Source: Mycobacterium sp. ELW1 (GTDB lineage: Bacteria; Actinomycetota; Actinomycetes; Mycobacteriales; Mycobacteriaceae). Taken from it: a DNA stretch of 64,000 bases. The translations under genes and the position numbers were made by a program. Location of the stretch: assembly GCF_008329905.1 (NCBI RefSeq), contig NZ_CP032155.1, positions 3,658,001 to 3,722,000 of the forward strand, read 5' to 3'. Positions 44,526 to 52,822 of the stretch are shown here, one piece after another (the first letter of the stretch is position 1; every line of letters starts with the position of its first letter). The notes beneath the pieces are model-generated. The model was not told where the DNA came from. It made no database searches and worked only from the letters and a program-made list of their open reading frames with translations.

Positions 44526-45995
44526 TCAGGGCGCCACATTGAGATTCGGCGCCGGCGGCAGGCCGGGAATCCGGGGCGGCGGCGGCAGCCCGGGGATCAG
44601 CGGCCGACGTGTCGAGGTGGTCGTGGTGTCCCACTCGGTGGTGGTCGTCGGAATCGTGGTCGTGGTGGTCGGCGTCGTCGTCGTGGTGGTCGTTGTGGTG
44701 GTTGTCGTCGTGGTGGTCGTCGTGGTCGTGGTCGGCGGGGTCGTGGTGGTGGTCTCCACGGTCACCACGGTGGTCGGGGCCTGCGGCGCGGGCGCCTGCT
44801 CCGTGACAGTCTGGACCGGCGGGTTGGTCATCGTGACGGTCTCCGCCGGCGGCGGCGCTTGCGGCGCGCTCACGATCGACGAAACCGCAGTGGCCGGAAG
44901 GGGTTTGACCGACGGCGTGCTCGGCGTGCTGGTCCCGGTGAGGGTGTAGGCGAAGCCGCCGACGGCGACTGCCGCGACGGCGGCCGCCCCACCGAGCAGC
45001 AGCGGCACGCTGCGGGTCAGGCTGGACCCGCGCTTCTGAGGCGGTTCCCCGCCGAGGATCGACAGGTCGTCGTCCTCGATGTCGCTGTAACCGCGGTAGT
45101 CGGCGTCGCTGTAGCCGTAGGACTGGTCGTACCCGTTGGTGTCGTCCGGCGTGTCGTCGTTGGACCAGGCCAGCGGAGCGGCCATCGTTGCCGACTGCGG
45201 ACCGAGGTCAGCGATCAGCGGCGCGGGCGCCATGCCGGTCGGCGCGTCGGCAGCCAGCTGCCGGGCGGCGGCCAGGCCCGCTCCCAGGGCCGCATCCAGA
45301 TGCGGGTGTGCTGAGACCGTGACCGGCATCTGCAGGTGCTCGGCAAGGTGGTGGGTGGCCGCCGGTGTCACCGATTCGCCGATGACGGCGACGGCGCTGA
45401 CATCGGCACGGCCGATCCTGGCGCGCTCCAGCGTGCCGTCCAGTGCGCAAAGGAAGTCGGTGTCCTCGCCGGACAGTTCCGCGAAGCGGGTCGTCTCCCC
45501 GATCTGGCGGTAGTCGGCGGCCGCGTCGGCCAGGGTGACCGACGTGCCGCCGCCACCGAAGTCGCACACCACGATCACCCCCTGGCGAGGCAGCCCGGGG
45601 TCGCTCTGCAGCGAGCGCAGCGCCGCGGTCGCGTCGGAAACCAGCAGCGGCGGTGCGGCCGCCGACGCCAACGCCGGCATATTCCAGAGCGCGTCCCGCA
45701 GCGCGTCACGGCGACCGGGCCCCCAGTGCGCCGGGACCGCGACACCTGACACCGCGGCCAGGCCCGAGCCCTCGGCGTCGGCCAGCCCGGATAGCGCCGC
45801 GGCGAGCAGCTGCTCGGCGCGATAGGAGAAGCCGTCGGCTCCGGTCACGGGGATCGCATCACCGACGCGGTCGACGAAATCGGTCCACAGCTGATCACCG
45901 AGCGTGACCTCGGCGGGACGGATCACCGGCGCTGCCCCGGCCCGCGCGGCGACCAGGCTGGCTGTGCCCACGGAGATACCCAGCGGTTCGGTCAT
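44526..45995 (-). CDS. Hsp70/DnaK-like membrane protein with poly-threonine tail
   Basis: 489 residues from the ATG at 45995. Residues 1-265 form an actin/Hsp70-type ATPase half (GISVGTASLVAARAG at the start, VIVVCDFGGGGTSVTL as phosphate-binding motif, VSAVAVIGESVTPA). There is no DnaK substrate domain. An acidic linker (DADYRGYSDIEDDDLS) precedes one membrane helix near residue 330. Outside follow proline-rich sequence and a run of more than 40 almost pure threonines (about 44.64-44.76 kb), ending in GLPPPPRIPGLPPAPN. Threonine tails like this are typical targets for protein O-mannosylation in mycobacteria. Similar half-Hsp70 proteins occur across mycobacteria without clear function. Confidence 0.85.
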   Translation of the reverse strand: MTEPLGISVGTASLVAARAGAAPVIRPAEVTLGDQLWTDFVDRVGDAIPVTGADGFSYRAEQLLAAALSGLADAEGSGLAAVSGVAVPAHWGPGRRDALRDALWNMPALASAAAPPLLVSDATAALRSLQSDPGLPRQGVIVVCDFGGGGTSVTLADAAADYRQIGETTRFAELSGEDTDFLCALDGTLERARIGRADVSAVAVIGESVTPAATHHLAEHLQMPVTVSAHPHLDAALGAGLAAARQLAADAPTGMAPAPLIADLGPQSATMAAPLAWSNDDTPDDTNGYDQSYGYSDADYRGYSDIEDDDLSILGGEPPQKRGSSLTRSVPLLLGGAAAVAAVAVGGFAYTLTGTSTPSTPSVKPLPATAVSSIVSAPQAPPPAETVTMTNPPVQTVTEQAPAPQAPTTVVTVETTTTTPPTTTTTTTTTTTTTTTTTTTTPTTTTTIPTTTTEWDTTTTSTRRPLIPGLPPPPRIPGLPPAPNLNVAP

Positions 45996-46086
45996 CCGGC
46001 CATGATCACCAAGGCTCGGTGCCAAAGTCACCCAGGCGCGCCGATTCGGCACACCCCTATGACCTAACTGTGACTTAGCTTGGTGC

Positions 46087-46716
46087 TCATTGCCTTTGCC
46101 CATGGCAATCGAGGTAGGAACAGATCACATCGACCAGCGCGGTGAGCTCCCGATTGCTGCGGGCAGCGCCGGCCATGACCAACTCGGTGATCACCAGCCC
46201 ACGCATGGTGGCCCAGATCAGGTCACCGATGGCCGCGGCGTGTGGATTGTCCAGCCCCTCAGCAATATCACGGCTCAAATCTGAGATGGCCTTTTGCAAT
46301 TCGACGAGGTGACGGGTGCCCCGTTTGTCGCGCATGGCCCGGGTGCCGATGAGAATTTCCAGCGACGCGCGTGACGTCGGGCTGGAGAACGCCGCCCACG
46401 CTGCGTGGACCACCAGTTCGACCCGCTTGCGCCGGGTCTGGGCGGGCGACGGCGGTGGCAGGCTGCGGAGCAATTCCAGTAGTTCGGTGAAACCGCGGTC
46501 GACAACGGCCATCAGCAGGCCGTCGCGGTCACCGAAGTGGTACTGCACCACGCCCCAGGTGACGCCGGCTCGTTCGGCGATGTGCTTGGCGCTGGCGGCG
46601 GCGAAGCCCTCCTCGACCACGCAGCGCACCGTCTCGTCCAGCACCGCCTCGCGGGTTCGGTCGGCACGCTGCTGACTGCCGCCGGGTGGCCGTCGCGGTG
46701 CGATCTTGGGTGTCAC
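46087..46716 (-). CDS. TetR family regulator
   Basis: 209 residues from the GTG at 46716 (GTGA overlap with the oxidoreductase stop). The helix-turn-helix is SAKHIAERAGVTWGVVQYHF, followed by a TetR_C domain. Likely controls the lipid-catabolic genes 46713-50356; the intergenic region 48644-48737 with repeated GCTCAAT is the probable target. It is last in the operon SDR-DHDPR-like-TetR, so it would be autoregulated. Confidence 0.87.
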   Translation of the reverse strand: MTPKIAPRRPPGGSQQRADRTREAVLDETVRCVVEEGFAAASAKHIAERAGVTWGVVQYHFGDRDGLLMAVVDRGFTELLELLRSLPPPSPAQTRRKRVELVVHAAWAAFSSPTSRASLEILIGTRAMRDKRGTRHLVELQKAISDLSRDIAEGLDNPHAAAIGDLIWATMRGLVITELVMAGAARSNRELTALVDVICSYLDCHGQRQ

Positions 46717-47780
46717 CACATCACCGTGTCGGCGTGCGCGGCAGGCAGATCCTTGACCGACAACAGGCCCGGCGGCGCGGCGCACACCGCGTCGATCGCG
46801 TTGACGGCTCGCGCGGCGGTCGAGATGACACCACCGTCGTTGTGGTCAACACCGTCCAGGCCCAGGTGGGTGTTGATCTCCACCCCGGGATTGCCGTGCA
46901 CCACCACGCGGTGTACGCCGAGGCGGCCGTCCGGCGGATAGGGCCAGTCCGGCGCGGTGACCGGGGTGAGCCGGTTGACGTGTTCCATGGTGATCACCGG
47001 CTGTCCGTCCCGGATTCCCTCCACCGCGAACCGGACGGCGGCGACATGACCGGGTGCAACGCTCATCATCGTGCAGTCGATCGGTTCGGGCGTCACCCAG
47101 CTTTCGTGCCACTCCCGCACCTCGTCGAGCGTGACCCCCAGGACATCAGCAAGCGAGCGGACCTGGCCACCCCACAGTGAGGACAGCACACCCGGGGCGA
47201 ACATGATCGGCGTGTGGTCCGGTGTGGTGCCGAAACCGAAACTGACACCGGTGAATTCGGCGTCGTCATAGCTGCCGTAATCACAGATTTCCGAGACTGT
47301 GATCGCGGTGGCCCGCCCGGCCAGCGTCAGCGCGGTGTAGACCAGGCTGTCCCCGGAATAGCCGGGGTCGACGCCGTTGATGTACAGCGAGGTGCCACCT
47401 TCGGCGCAGGCCGCGGCCAGCGGTTCGCTGATCCACGCGTCAGCGTGGTGCGGGGCGACCAGCCACACCATCGATGTACCAACCACATTGGTGCCGGCCC
47501 GCAGGAACCGGCAGATTTCCTCGATGGCCTGCTGTGGGCGCATTTCGGCCTGGGAGGTGTACACGACGCAGTCGGCGCCGAGAGCCACCAGCTCGTCGAT
47601 GTCATTGGTGGCGATGACGCCGGTGGGCTCGGGCCGGCCGCAGATGTCGGCGGCGTCGCGGCCGACTTTGTCGGGACCGTGAGCGTGCAACCCGATCAAC
47701 TCGAGGCCGGGCCGCTCGATGATCATCGGCAGCGCATGCTTGCCGACGTTGCCGGTGGCGAACTGGATGACGCGCTTCAC
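46713..47780 (-). CDS. Dihydrodipicolinate reductase-like oxidoreductase
   Basis: 355 residues from the GTG at 47780. The N-terminus is a Rossmann fold of the DapB type (VIQFATGNVGKHALPMII, then ADCVVYTSQAEMRP). The larger C-terminal part resembles 2,4-diaminopentanoate dehydrogenase-like proteins that are numerous in mycobacteria (SLYINGVDPGYSGDSLVYT, VRFAVEGIRDGQPVITMEH). The catalytic HH/K motif of true DapB is absent, so it is not a lysine-pathway enzyme. Probably an oxidoreductase of lipid or steroid breakdown. Confidence 0.82.
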   Translation of the reverse strand: MKRVIQFATGNVGKHALPMIIERPGLELIGLHAHGPDKVGRDAADICGRPEPTGVIATNDIDELVALGADCVVYTSQAEMRPQQAIEEICRFLRAGTNVVGTSMVWLVAPHHADAWISEPLAAACAEGGTSLYINGVDPGYSGDSLVYTALTLAGRATAITVSEICDYGSYDDAEFTGVSFGFGTTPDHTPIMFAPGVLSSLWGGQVRSLADVLGVTLDEVREWHESWVTPEPIDCTMMSVAPGHVAAVRFAVEGIRDGQPVITMEHVNRLTPVTAPDWPYPPDGRLGVHRVVVHGNPGVEINTHLGLDGVDHNDGGVISTAARAVNAIDAVCAAPPGLLSVKDLPAAHADTVMW

Positions 47781-48643
47781 AGCAGATCCGTGATCGTCTT
47801 GAGGCCGGCTTCGTAGAGCACGCCGGGCATCATGCCGCCGTCGATCTCGATGGTGGTGCCGTTGATGAAATCGGCTGTGCCACCGCAGAGGAACACCACG
47901 GCACGGCCCACCTCCTCGGGCTCTCCGGCGCGATGCAGGGGCACGGCGTGGAAGTACTTCTCGCCGTTCGGATCGTCCTTGGGCAATACGAACGACTTGA
48001 AGTTGTCGGTCATCGTCGGCCCCAGCGCCAGACAGTTCACCCGCACCTTCGGTCCCCATTCCACGGCCAGCGATCGGGTCAGATGGTTGAGGCCGGATTT
48101 GGCCGCCCCGTAGGACACCAGCGTCGGCGAGCCGGCGGGATGTCCTGCGCCGCTGGAGATGTTGACGATCGAGCCGGTGCCGTCCTGTTCGCGCATCTGC
48201 CGGTACACCCGGATGGCGAACCACATCGGGCTGATCAGGTTCATCTGAATGGCGAAGGCGTGGAACAGGACTGTGCGTTCGTACTCGTCGTCCGAGGTCG
48301 GCGCGCCCTGGATGTGGGAGACCAGCCCCGGGATGCTTTCGACGTTCGGCGCGGGCACGGTGCCACCGGCGTTGTTGACCAGGATGTCGATGCGGCCGTA
48401 GTCGGCCACCACGTCGTCGACGAAGTGGTCGATGGCCCGGTAGTCGCCCTGGTCGCACACCCGCTGCGAGGAACGGGCCAACCACTCCGGATTGTCGGCC
48501 ACCCCGGGCATGGCATCGAGGGGTCGGCGCGAGCAGCCGACGACAGTGGCACCGGCGCGCAGTAATTCGTGCGCGATACCCAGTCCCACGCCGCGGCTGG
48601 TGCCGGTGACGACGGCGACCTTGCCGTCCAGGGGTGATGCCAC
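47777..48643 (-). CDS. Short-chain dehydrogenase/reductase (SDR)
   Basis: 288 residues, GTG start. Classical SDR with the cofactor motif VVTGTSRGVGLGIA, NNAGG at the expected place, catalytic Ser in VNISSGAGHPAG and the pair YGAAKSGLN. A long insert after NNAGG (NVESIPGLVSHIQGAPTSDD) is unusual. First gene of the minus-strand operon; divergent from the thiolase-fold gene. Confidence 0.9.
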   Translation of the reverse strand: MASPLDGKVAVVTGTSRGVGLGIAHELLRAGATVVGCSRRPLDAMPGVADNPEWLARSSQRVCDQGDYRAIDHFVDDVVADYGRIDILVNNAGGTVPAPNVESIPGLVSHIQGAPTSDDEYERTVLFHAFAIQMNLISPMWFAIRVYRQMREQDGTGSIVNISSGAGHPAGSPTLVSYGAAKSGLNHLTRSLAVEWGPKVRVNCLALGPTMTDNFKSFVLPKDDPNGEKYFHAVPLHRAGEPEEVGRAVVFLCGGTADFINGTTIEIDGGMMPGVLYEAGLKTITDLL

Positions 48644-48681
48644 TGTGAGCTACCTCTCGCCGGATCCGATTCTCATTAAGC

Positions 48682-48705
48682 GCTCAATATGATTACATGC
48701 TCAAT
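48682..48705. promoter_or_regulatory. Repeated GCTCAAT elements in the divergent intergenic region
   Basis: GCTCAAT at 48682-48688 and 48699-48705, 17 bases apart, inside an AT-rich stretch between the SDR and thiolase-fold genes. A possible site for the TetR at 46087. Confidence 0.35.
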
Positions 48706-48737
48706 GTTATTGGGCAATGACTTTGGAGGACAGCGGC

Positions 48738-49943
48738 ATGGGTCTGCGCGGAGAGGCCGCGATCGTCGGCTACACCGAACTTCCCTCCACAAAACGGCCG
48801 ACCGGCCCACTTGAGTTCACCCTCGAGCAGTGGGCTCGGCTGGCGAAAGCCGCACTCGACGATGCTGGTCTGTCGGCCTCCGATGTGGATGGCATCTGCA
48901 CCACCCACGTGCAGGAGTCCCAGATCTTCGTGCCGTCCACGGTGATCGAATATCTCGGCATCAAAGCCAATTTCGCCGAGATGGTCGACCTCGGCGGGGC
49001 CAGCGCGGTGGCGATGGTGTGGCGCGCGGCGGCAGCCATCGAGCTGGGCCTGTGCAACGCCGTGCTGTGCGTGATCCCCGCGACGCCGATGACGCCGGTC
49101 AGTGCGCAGAAGCCGCTGGATGTCACCGAGCTGATGTACTTCGGGGCGTCGAGCAACCGGTACGGCTCGCCGCAAGCCGAGTTCGAGATTCCCTACGGCA
49201 ATCTCGGCCAGAACGGTCCCTATGGTCAGGTCGCGACGCTCTACGGCGCCACGTACGGCTACGACGAACGGGCGATGGCCAAGATCAGCGTGGACCAGCG
49301 GGTCAACGCCAATCACACACCCGGGGCGATCTTCCGTGACTCGCCGATCACCGTCGACGATGTGCTCAACAGTCCGGTGATCGCCGCACCTCTGCACATG
49401 CTGGAGATCGTCATGCCGGTGATGGGCGGCGCCGCTGTGCTGGTGACAGGAGCCGATGTGGCCCGTCGGAGCTCCAACCGTCCGGTGTGGATCAAAGGGT
49501 TCGGTGAGCGGGTGCCGTACAAGACGCCGACCTATGCGCAGGATTTGCTGCAGACTCCGATGATCAAAGCGGCCGCGTCGGCATTCTCGATGGCCGGGCT
49601 GACGCCGGCCGACATGGACATGGTGTCGATCTATGACTGCTACACGATCACCGTGCTGCTCAGCCTGGAGGACGCCGGCTTCTGCCAGAAGGGCAAGGGC
49701 CTGCAGTTCGTCGCCGAGCACGACCTCACGTTCCGTGGCGATTTCCCGATGAACACCGGCGGTGGCCAGCTGGGCTACGGGCAGGCCGGCACTGCCGGCG
49801 GCATGCACCACATCTGCGACGCCACCCGCCAGATCATGGGCCGCTCGGGCGCCACCCAGGTCAAGGACTGCAACCGCGCCTTCGTCTCCGGCAATGGCGG
49901 CATCTTGAGCGAACAGACCACTCTCGTACTGGAAGGCGACTAG
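48738..49943 (+). CDS. Thiolase-fold protein (lipid-transfer protein/Ltp2-like, possible aldolase)
   Basis: 401 residues from the ATG at 48738, chosen for GGAGGA 7 bases upstream; an ATG at 48717 has none. It has the thiolase fold (AAIVGYTELPSTKRPTG, AGLSASDVDGICTTHV, MNTGGGQLGYGQAGTAGGMH). At the place of the nucleophilic Cys it reads MVDLGGASAVAMVWRA, with no Cys. Proteins of this type include the steroid side-chain aldolase Ltp2, which works with a DUF35 partner and uses tyrosines; SIYDCYTITVLLSLED here carries such tyrosines. The DUF35 gene follows at once. Confidence 0.83.
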   Translation: MGLRGEAAIVGYTELPSTKRPTGPLEFTLEQWARLAKAALDDAGLSASDVDGICTTHVQESQIFVPSTVIEYLGIKANFAEMVDLGGASAVAMVWRAAAAIELGLCNAVLCVIPATPMTPVSAQKPLDVTELMYFGASSNRYGSPQAEFEIPYGNLGQNGPYGQVATLYGATYGYDERAMAKISVDQRVNANHTPGAIFRDSPITVDDVLNSPVIAAPLHMLEIVMPVMGGAAVLVTGADVARRSSNRPVWIKGFGERVPYKTPTYAQDLLQTPMIKAAASAFSMAGLTPADMDMVSIYDCYTITVLLSLEDAGFCQKGKGLQFVAEHDLTFRGDFPMNTGGGQLGYGQAGTAGGMHHICDATRQIMGRSGATQVKDCNRAFVSGNGGILSEQTTLVLEGD

Positions 49944-49945
49944 TC

Positions 49946-50356
49946 ATGGGCGACTTCGACAAGCCGATGCCGATCCCGACGCCGACCACTCAGCCGTTCT
50001 GGGATGCCCTGGCCGAGCACCGAATCCGCATCCAGTATTCGCCGTCGGCTCAGCGGTACGTGTTCTATCCGCGTGTGCTGGCACCGGGAACGTTGGCCGA
50101 TGATCTGGAGTGGCGGGAGATTTCCGGCGCCGCTTCGCTCTATACGTTCACGGTGGCATATCGACCGGTGGCACCACACTTTGCCGGTGACGTGCCTCAG
50201 CTATTGGCGGTCGCGCAGTGGGACGAGGGGCCGCGGTTCTCCACCGAGATCGTGAATGCCGATCCGACGGAGCTGGAAATCGGGATGCGACTGAACCCGG
50301 TGTTCTACGACTATCCCGACGCCGGCGTCACGATGCTGCGCTACGAACCGGCCTGA
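49946..50356 (+). CDS. DUF35 OB-fold protein, partner of the thiolase-fold protein
   Basis: 136 residues, 2 bases after the previous stop. N-terminal helix (TTQPFWDALAEHRIRIQYSP) and OB fold (YTFTVAYRPVAPHFAGDVPQ, EIGMRLNPVFYDYPD) match DUF35. The rubredoxin-like zinc ribbon has lost all four cysteines: where CxxC...CxxC is expected it reads YSPSAQRYVFYPRVLAPGT. It probably binds the CoA ester and the thiolase-fold protein without zinc. Confidence 0.85.
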   Translation: MGDFDKPMPIPTPTTQPFWDALAEHRIRIQYSPSAQRYVFYPRVLAPGTLADDLEWREISGAASLYTFTVAYRPVAPHFAGDVPQLLAVAQWDEGPRFSTEIVNADPTELEIGMRLNPVFYDYPDAGVTMLRYEPA

Positions 50357-50359
50357 GGA

Positions 50360-50830
50360 CTACCCGACTCGGGCGTCGTCGTCGGACTGCTGGACGGCAT
50401 GGACCTGCTCGAATCGCAGGCAGACCGTGGTGCCCAGCGCCGACGAGTCAATGGTGAGGTCGTCGGCGAGCGCGCGCATCAACGGGATGCCGCGACCCCG
50501 CGTACGGCTCTGCGTGGCGGGGGTGGACTCACGCCATTGGCCTTGGTCAGCGATCGTGATGGTCAGGGTGTCGCCGTCGCGCACGGCCTCCACGTCGATG
50601 GTGCCCACCCCGCCCTTGAAGAGATAGGCAAACTCGGCCGTATTGGCCAGCGCTTCGTTGACCGCTAGCACGACGTCGCTGAAACGAACTCGGTCAATAT
50701 CTCCGCAGGCCCGCAGCCAGGTGGCGAATTCGTCGCGAACCTTTGCTGCGTTGTGCGCATCAGCGACGACATCGTTGCGCGCGAAGCGGTCACCTTCGGG
50801 TGTGTGACTTGGGTAACTCGGTGTCGTCAT
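50360..50830 (-). CDS. RsbW-like anti-sigma factor/serine kinase (HATPase)
   Basis: 156 residues. GHKL ATPase fold: N-box SDVVLAVNEALANTAEFAY, G1 box TITIADQGQW and G2 region RTRGRGIPLMRALADD. In partner switching such proteins bind a sigma factor and phosphorylate a STAS antagonist. The STAS protein is encoded 30 bases upstream and the PP2C phosphatase beyond it, so the set is complete except for a sigma factor. Confidence 0.87.
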   Translation of the reverse strand: MTTPSYPSHTPEGDRFARNDVVADAHNAAKVRDEFATWLRACGDIDRVRFSDVVLAVNEALANTAEFAYLFKGGVGTIDVEAVRDGDTLTITIADQGQWRESTPATQSRTRGRGIPLMRALADDLTIDSSALGTTVCLRFEQVHAVQQSDDDARVG

Positions 50831-50860
50831 GGCAAATCTCTTATACCCAACTTCCGAGAA

Positions 50861-51250
50861 TTACTCACCAAGTGCGGCGCGCGCCTCATCCAATGTTGCG
50901 TAGAGGCCGATGATGTCGGCGAGGCCGACCAGTTTCAGCGGCCGGCTTGTGGCGGGCCCACTGGCCACGACACCGAAGCCGATTTCCGCCGATGCCTTGT
51001 CACGGGCGGCGACGAGAACACCCATCCCCGCCGACGCCAGGAAGTCGACACCTGACAGGTCGACGATGATGGCAGCCGGGTTCTTTGTCAGAGAGGTGGT
51101 GATGCTGGCCTCGAGCTGAGGCGATGTCAGCATGTCGACCACGCCGGTTGCAGATATGACGACCGTTCGCCCGAACCACTCTTCGGCGATGACGCAGCCG
51201 GTATTGGCCGCGGTCGTCGTCCCGGTGGTTGCAGTGGCTTGCTCGTCCAA
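50861..51250 (-). CDS. STAS-domain anti-anti-sigma factor (RsbV-like)
   Basis: 129 residues. STAS fold with the phosphorylation site in VDLSGVDFLASAGMGVLVAA (Ser of SAGM). A Thr/Ala-rich N-terminal 20 residues precede it. When unphosphorylated it should bind the RsbW-like kinase encoded just downstream. Confidence 0.88.
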   Translation of the reverse strand: MDEQATATTGTTTAANTGCVIAEEWFGRTVVISATGVVDMLTSPQLEASITTSLTKNPAAIIVDLSGVDFLASAGMGVLVAARDKASAEIGFGVVASGPATSRPLKLVGLADIIGLYATLDEARAALGE

Positions 51251-51407
51251 GATTCACCTCACTACGCGCGCCAGACGGCGCGTTCGCAATCACAAAAGGC
51301 TTGCGAGGCTTCCGTCTGAACCTGGCAAGAACTTACTAGCTGTGTGCGCCGATCTGCTCGCGACGCGTTGTCATCGCCCCAAATTCTACGGGACCGACCG
51401 CCCAAGG

Positions 51408-52700
51408 CTAACGCACCTCGCCTGCGGATGCGTCAATGACAGTCAACGCCAGGAACGCCACGTCGTCGTCGGGACGCAGTACAGCGACCAGTTCGGCCAA
51501 CTCGGCCACGAGCTGGGCGGCTGGCATTCCGACCCGCTCAGCCAGGAAAAGCCGGAAGGCCGATTCACCGAAGGTGGTGTGCCCGTCGGGCCGGGCCTCC
51601 ACGATCCCGTCCGTATAGAGCAGCAGGGTCTGACCCGGGCTCAGCAACGTCTCGCACGCTTCGAACGTGGCGTCTGCAACGGCACCGATCAACATGCCGC
51701 CAGATGAGCGAACCGGACGGATCGATCCACTGTCGCGATCCAGCAGCAGGGCGGGCAGGTGCCCTCCGGTCGCCAGGGTGATGCGGAAGCCGTCGGCTTC
51801 GGGCCGAAGCTTGCCGGACAAGACGGTGCAGAACCGGCGTTCTCCCGCATCGGCGATCAGCGCCGCGTTGAGCTCGTCCAAGCCGTCGGTCGGGTCGTCG
51901 TAGTGCAGAGCCGCCGCACGCAGGGTGTGGCGGACCAATGCGGTGACCGCCGCCGCGGGGGCGCCGTGCCCCTCGACATCACCGAGAAAGAAGGCCCACT
52001 CGTCACGAGCCACGCCGAACACGTCGTAGAAGTCGCCGCCCACCCGACCGGAGGCGGCCGGGTGATAGTGCGCGGCCATCGACAGGCCGGGGATCGAAGG
52101 CAGCGCAGACGGCAGCAGGGCGCGTTGCAGCACCGAGGCGTACTGCTGGGCGGTGTCGCGCAGTTCGCGTTCGGCACGCACGGTCGTCAGCGCCGACAGT
52201 CGCAGCTCGAGTGCCTTCATCACGATCGCGGCGAGGTCTTCCAGGGTGGCCAGCTGGTCGTCGGTGACGTCACCCGGCTCGGAGTCGAGAACACTGACGG
52301 TCCCCAGCTGATGACCGTCGTCGGTGGTGACGGGCGCGGCTGCATAGAACCGGATTCCGAATTCACCTGCGACGCTGGGGTTTCGGGACACGTATGGGTC
52401 TGCGGAGGTATCGCGAACCACGTAGGTCCGGTTGTCGCCGATCGCCAGGCTGGACAGCCCGGCATCGCGCGGGATCTCGGTGAGGCCCTCGACACCGTAC
52501 GTCGCCTTGAACCAGATCCGGTGCTCGTCGACGAAGGTGATCGACGCCATGGGCTTGTCCAACGAGCGGGCGGCCACCCGGGCGATGCGGTCGAACGCCG
52601 CGTCGGGTGCAGTGTCGAGAATTGCGTAGCGGCGCAAGGCCCGCAGTCGTTCGCTTTCCACGTCTGCACTGCTGCGTGAAGTGAAATCAGTGGTCACCAT
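51408..52700 (-). CDS. GAF domain PP2C phosphatase (RsbU/SpoIIE type)
   Basis: 430 residues. A GAF sensor domain (residues about 25-165, DTAPDAAFDRIARVAARS and HQLGTVSVLDSEPGDVTD) is followed by a PP2C SpoIIE domain (VGGDFYDVFGV, FFLGDVEGHGAPAA, LLYTDGIVEARPDG with the metal-binding Asp residues). It should dephosphorylate the STAS protein in response to a small ligand or redox cue sensed by GAF. A 157-base gap separates it from the STAS gene. Confidence 0.9.
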   Translation of the reverse strand: MVTTDFTSRSSADVESERLRALRRYAILDTAPDAAFDRIARVAARSLDKPMASITFVDEHRIWFKATYGVEGLTEIPRDAGLSSLAIGDNRTYVVRDTSADPYVSRNPSVAGEFGIRFYAAAPVTTDDGHQLGTVSVLDSEPGDVTDDQLATLEDLAAIVMKALELRLSALTTVRAERELRDTAQQYASVLQRALLPSALPSIPGLSMAAHYHPAASGRVGGDFYDVFGVARDEWAFFLGDVEGHGAPAAAVTALVRHTLRAAALHYDDPTDGLDELNAALIADAGERRFCTVLSGKLRPEADGFRITLATGGHLPALLLDRDSGSIRPVRSSGGMLIGAVADATFEACETLLSPGQTLLLYTDGIVEARPDGHTTFGESAFRLFLAERVGMPAAQLVAELAELVAVLRPDDDVAFLALTVIDASAGEVR

Positions 52701-52810
52701 GGGCTTTCGGCCGTCCGGTTAGTTGCCGATCCAACCCTACGCGCGTCGACCATCTCGCGCCGTCCACAGGTTTTTCGTCCGATCCCGGGAAACCGCTGCA
52801 TCGGTCTTCC

Positions 52811-52816
52811 TATACT
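52811..52816 (+). promoter_or_regulatory. -10 element for a leaderless P450 transcript
   Basis: TATACT, close to the ideal -10, sits at -12 to -7 of the ATG at 52823. No ribosome site is present, so the mRNA probably begins at the start codon. Confidence 0.6.
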
Positions 52817-52822
52817 GGACTC

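Noticed and set aside
44539..44949. Poly-valine plus-strand frame opposite the poly-threonine tail
   Set aside because: It is the complement of the Thr repeat; the minus-strand frame has the Hsp70-like domain and is the real gene.
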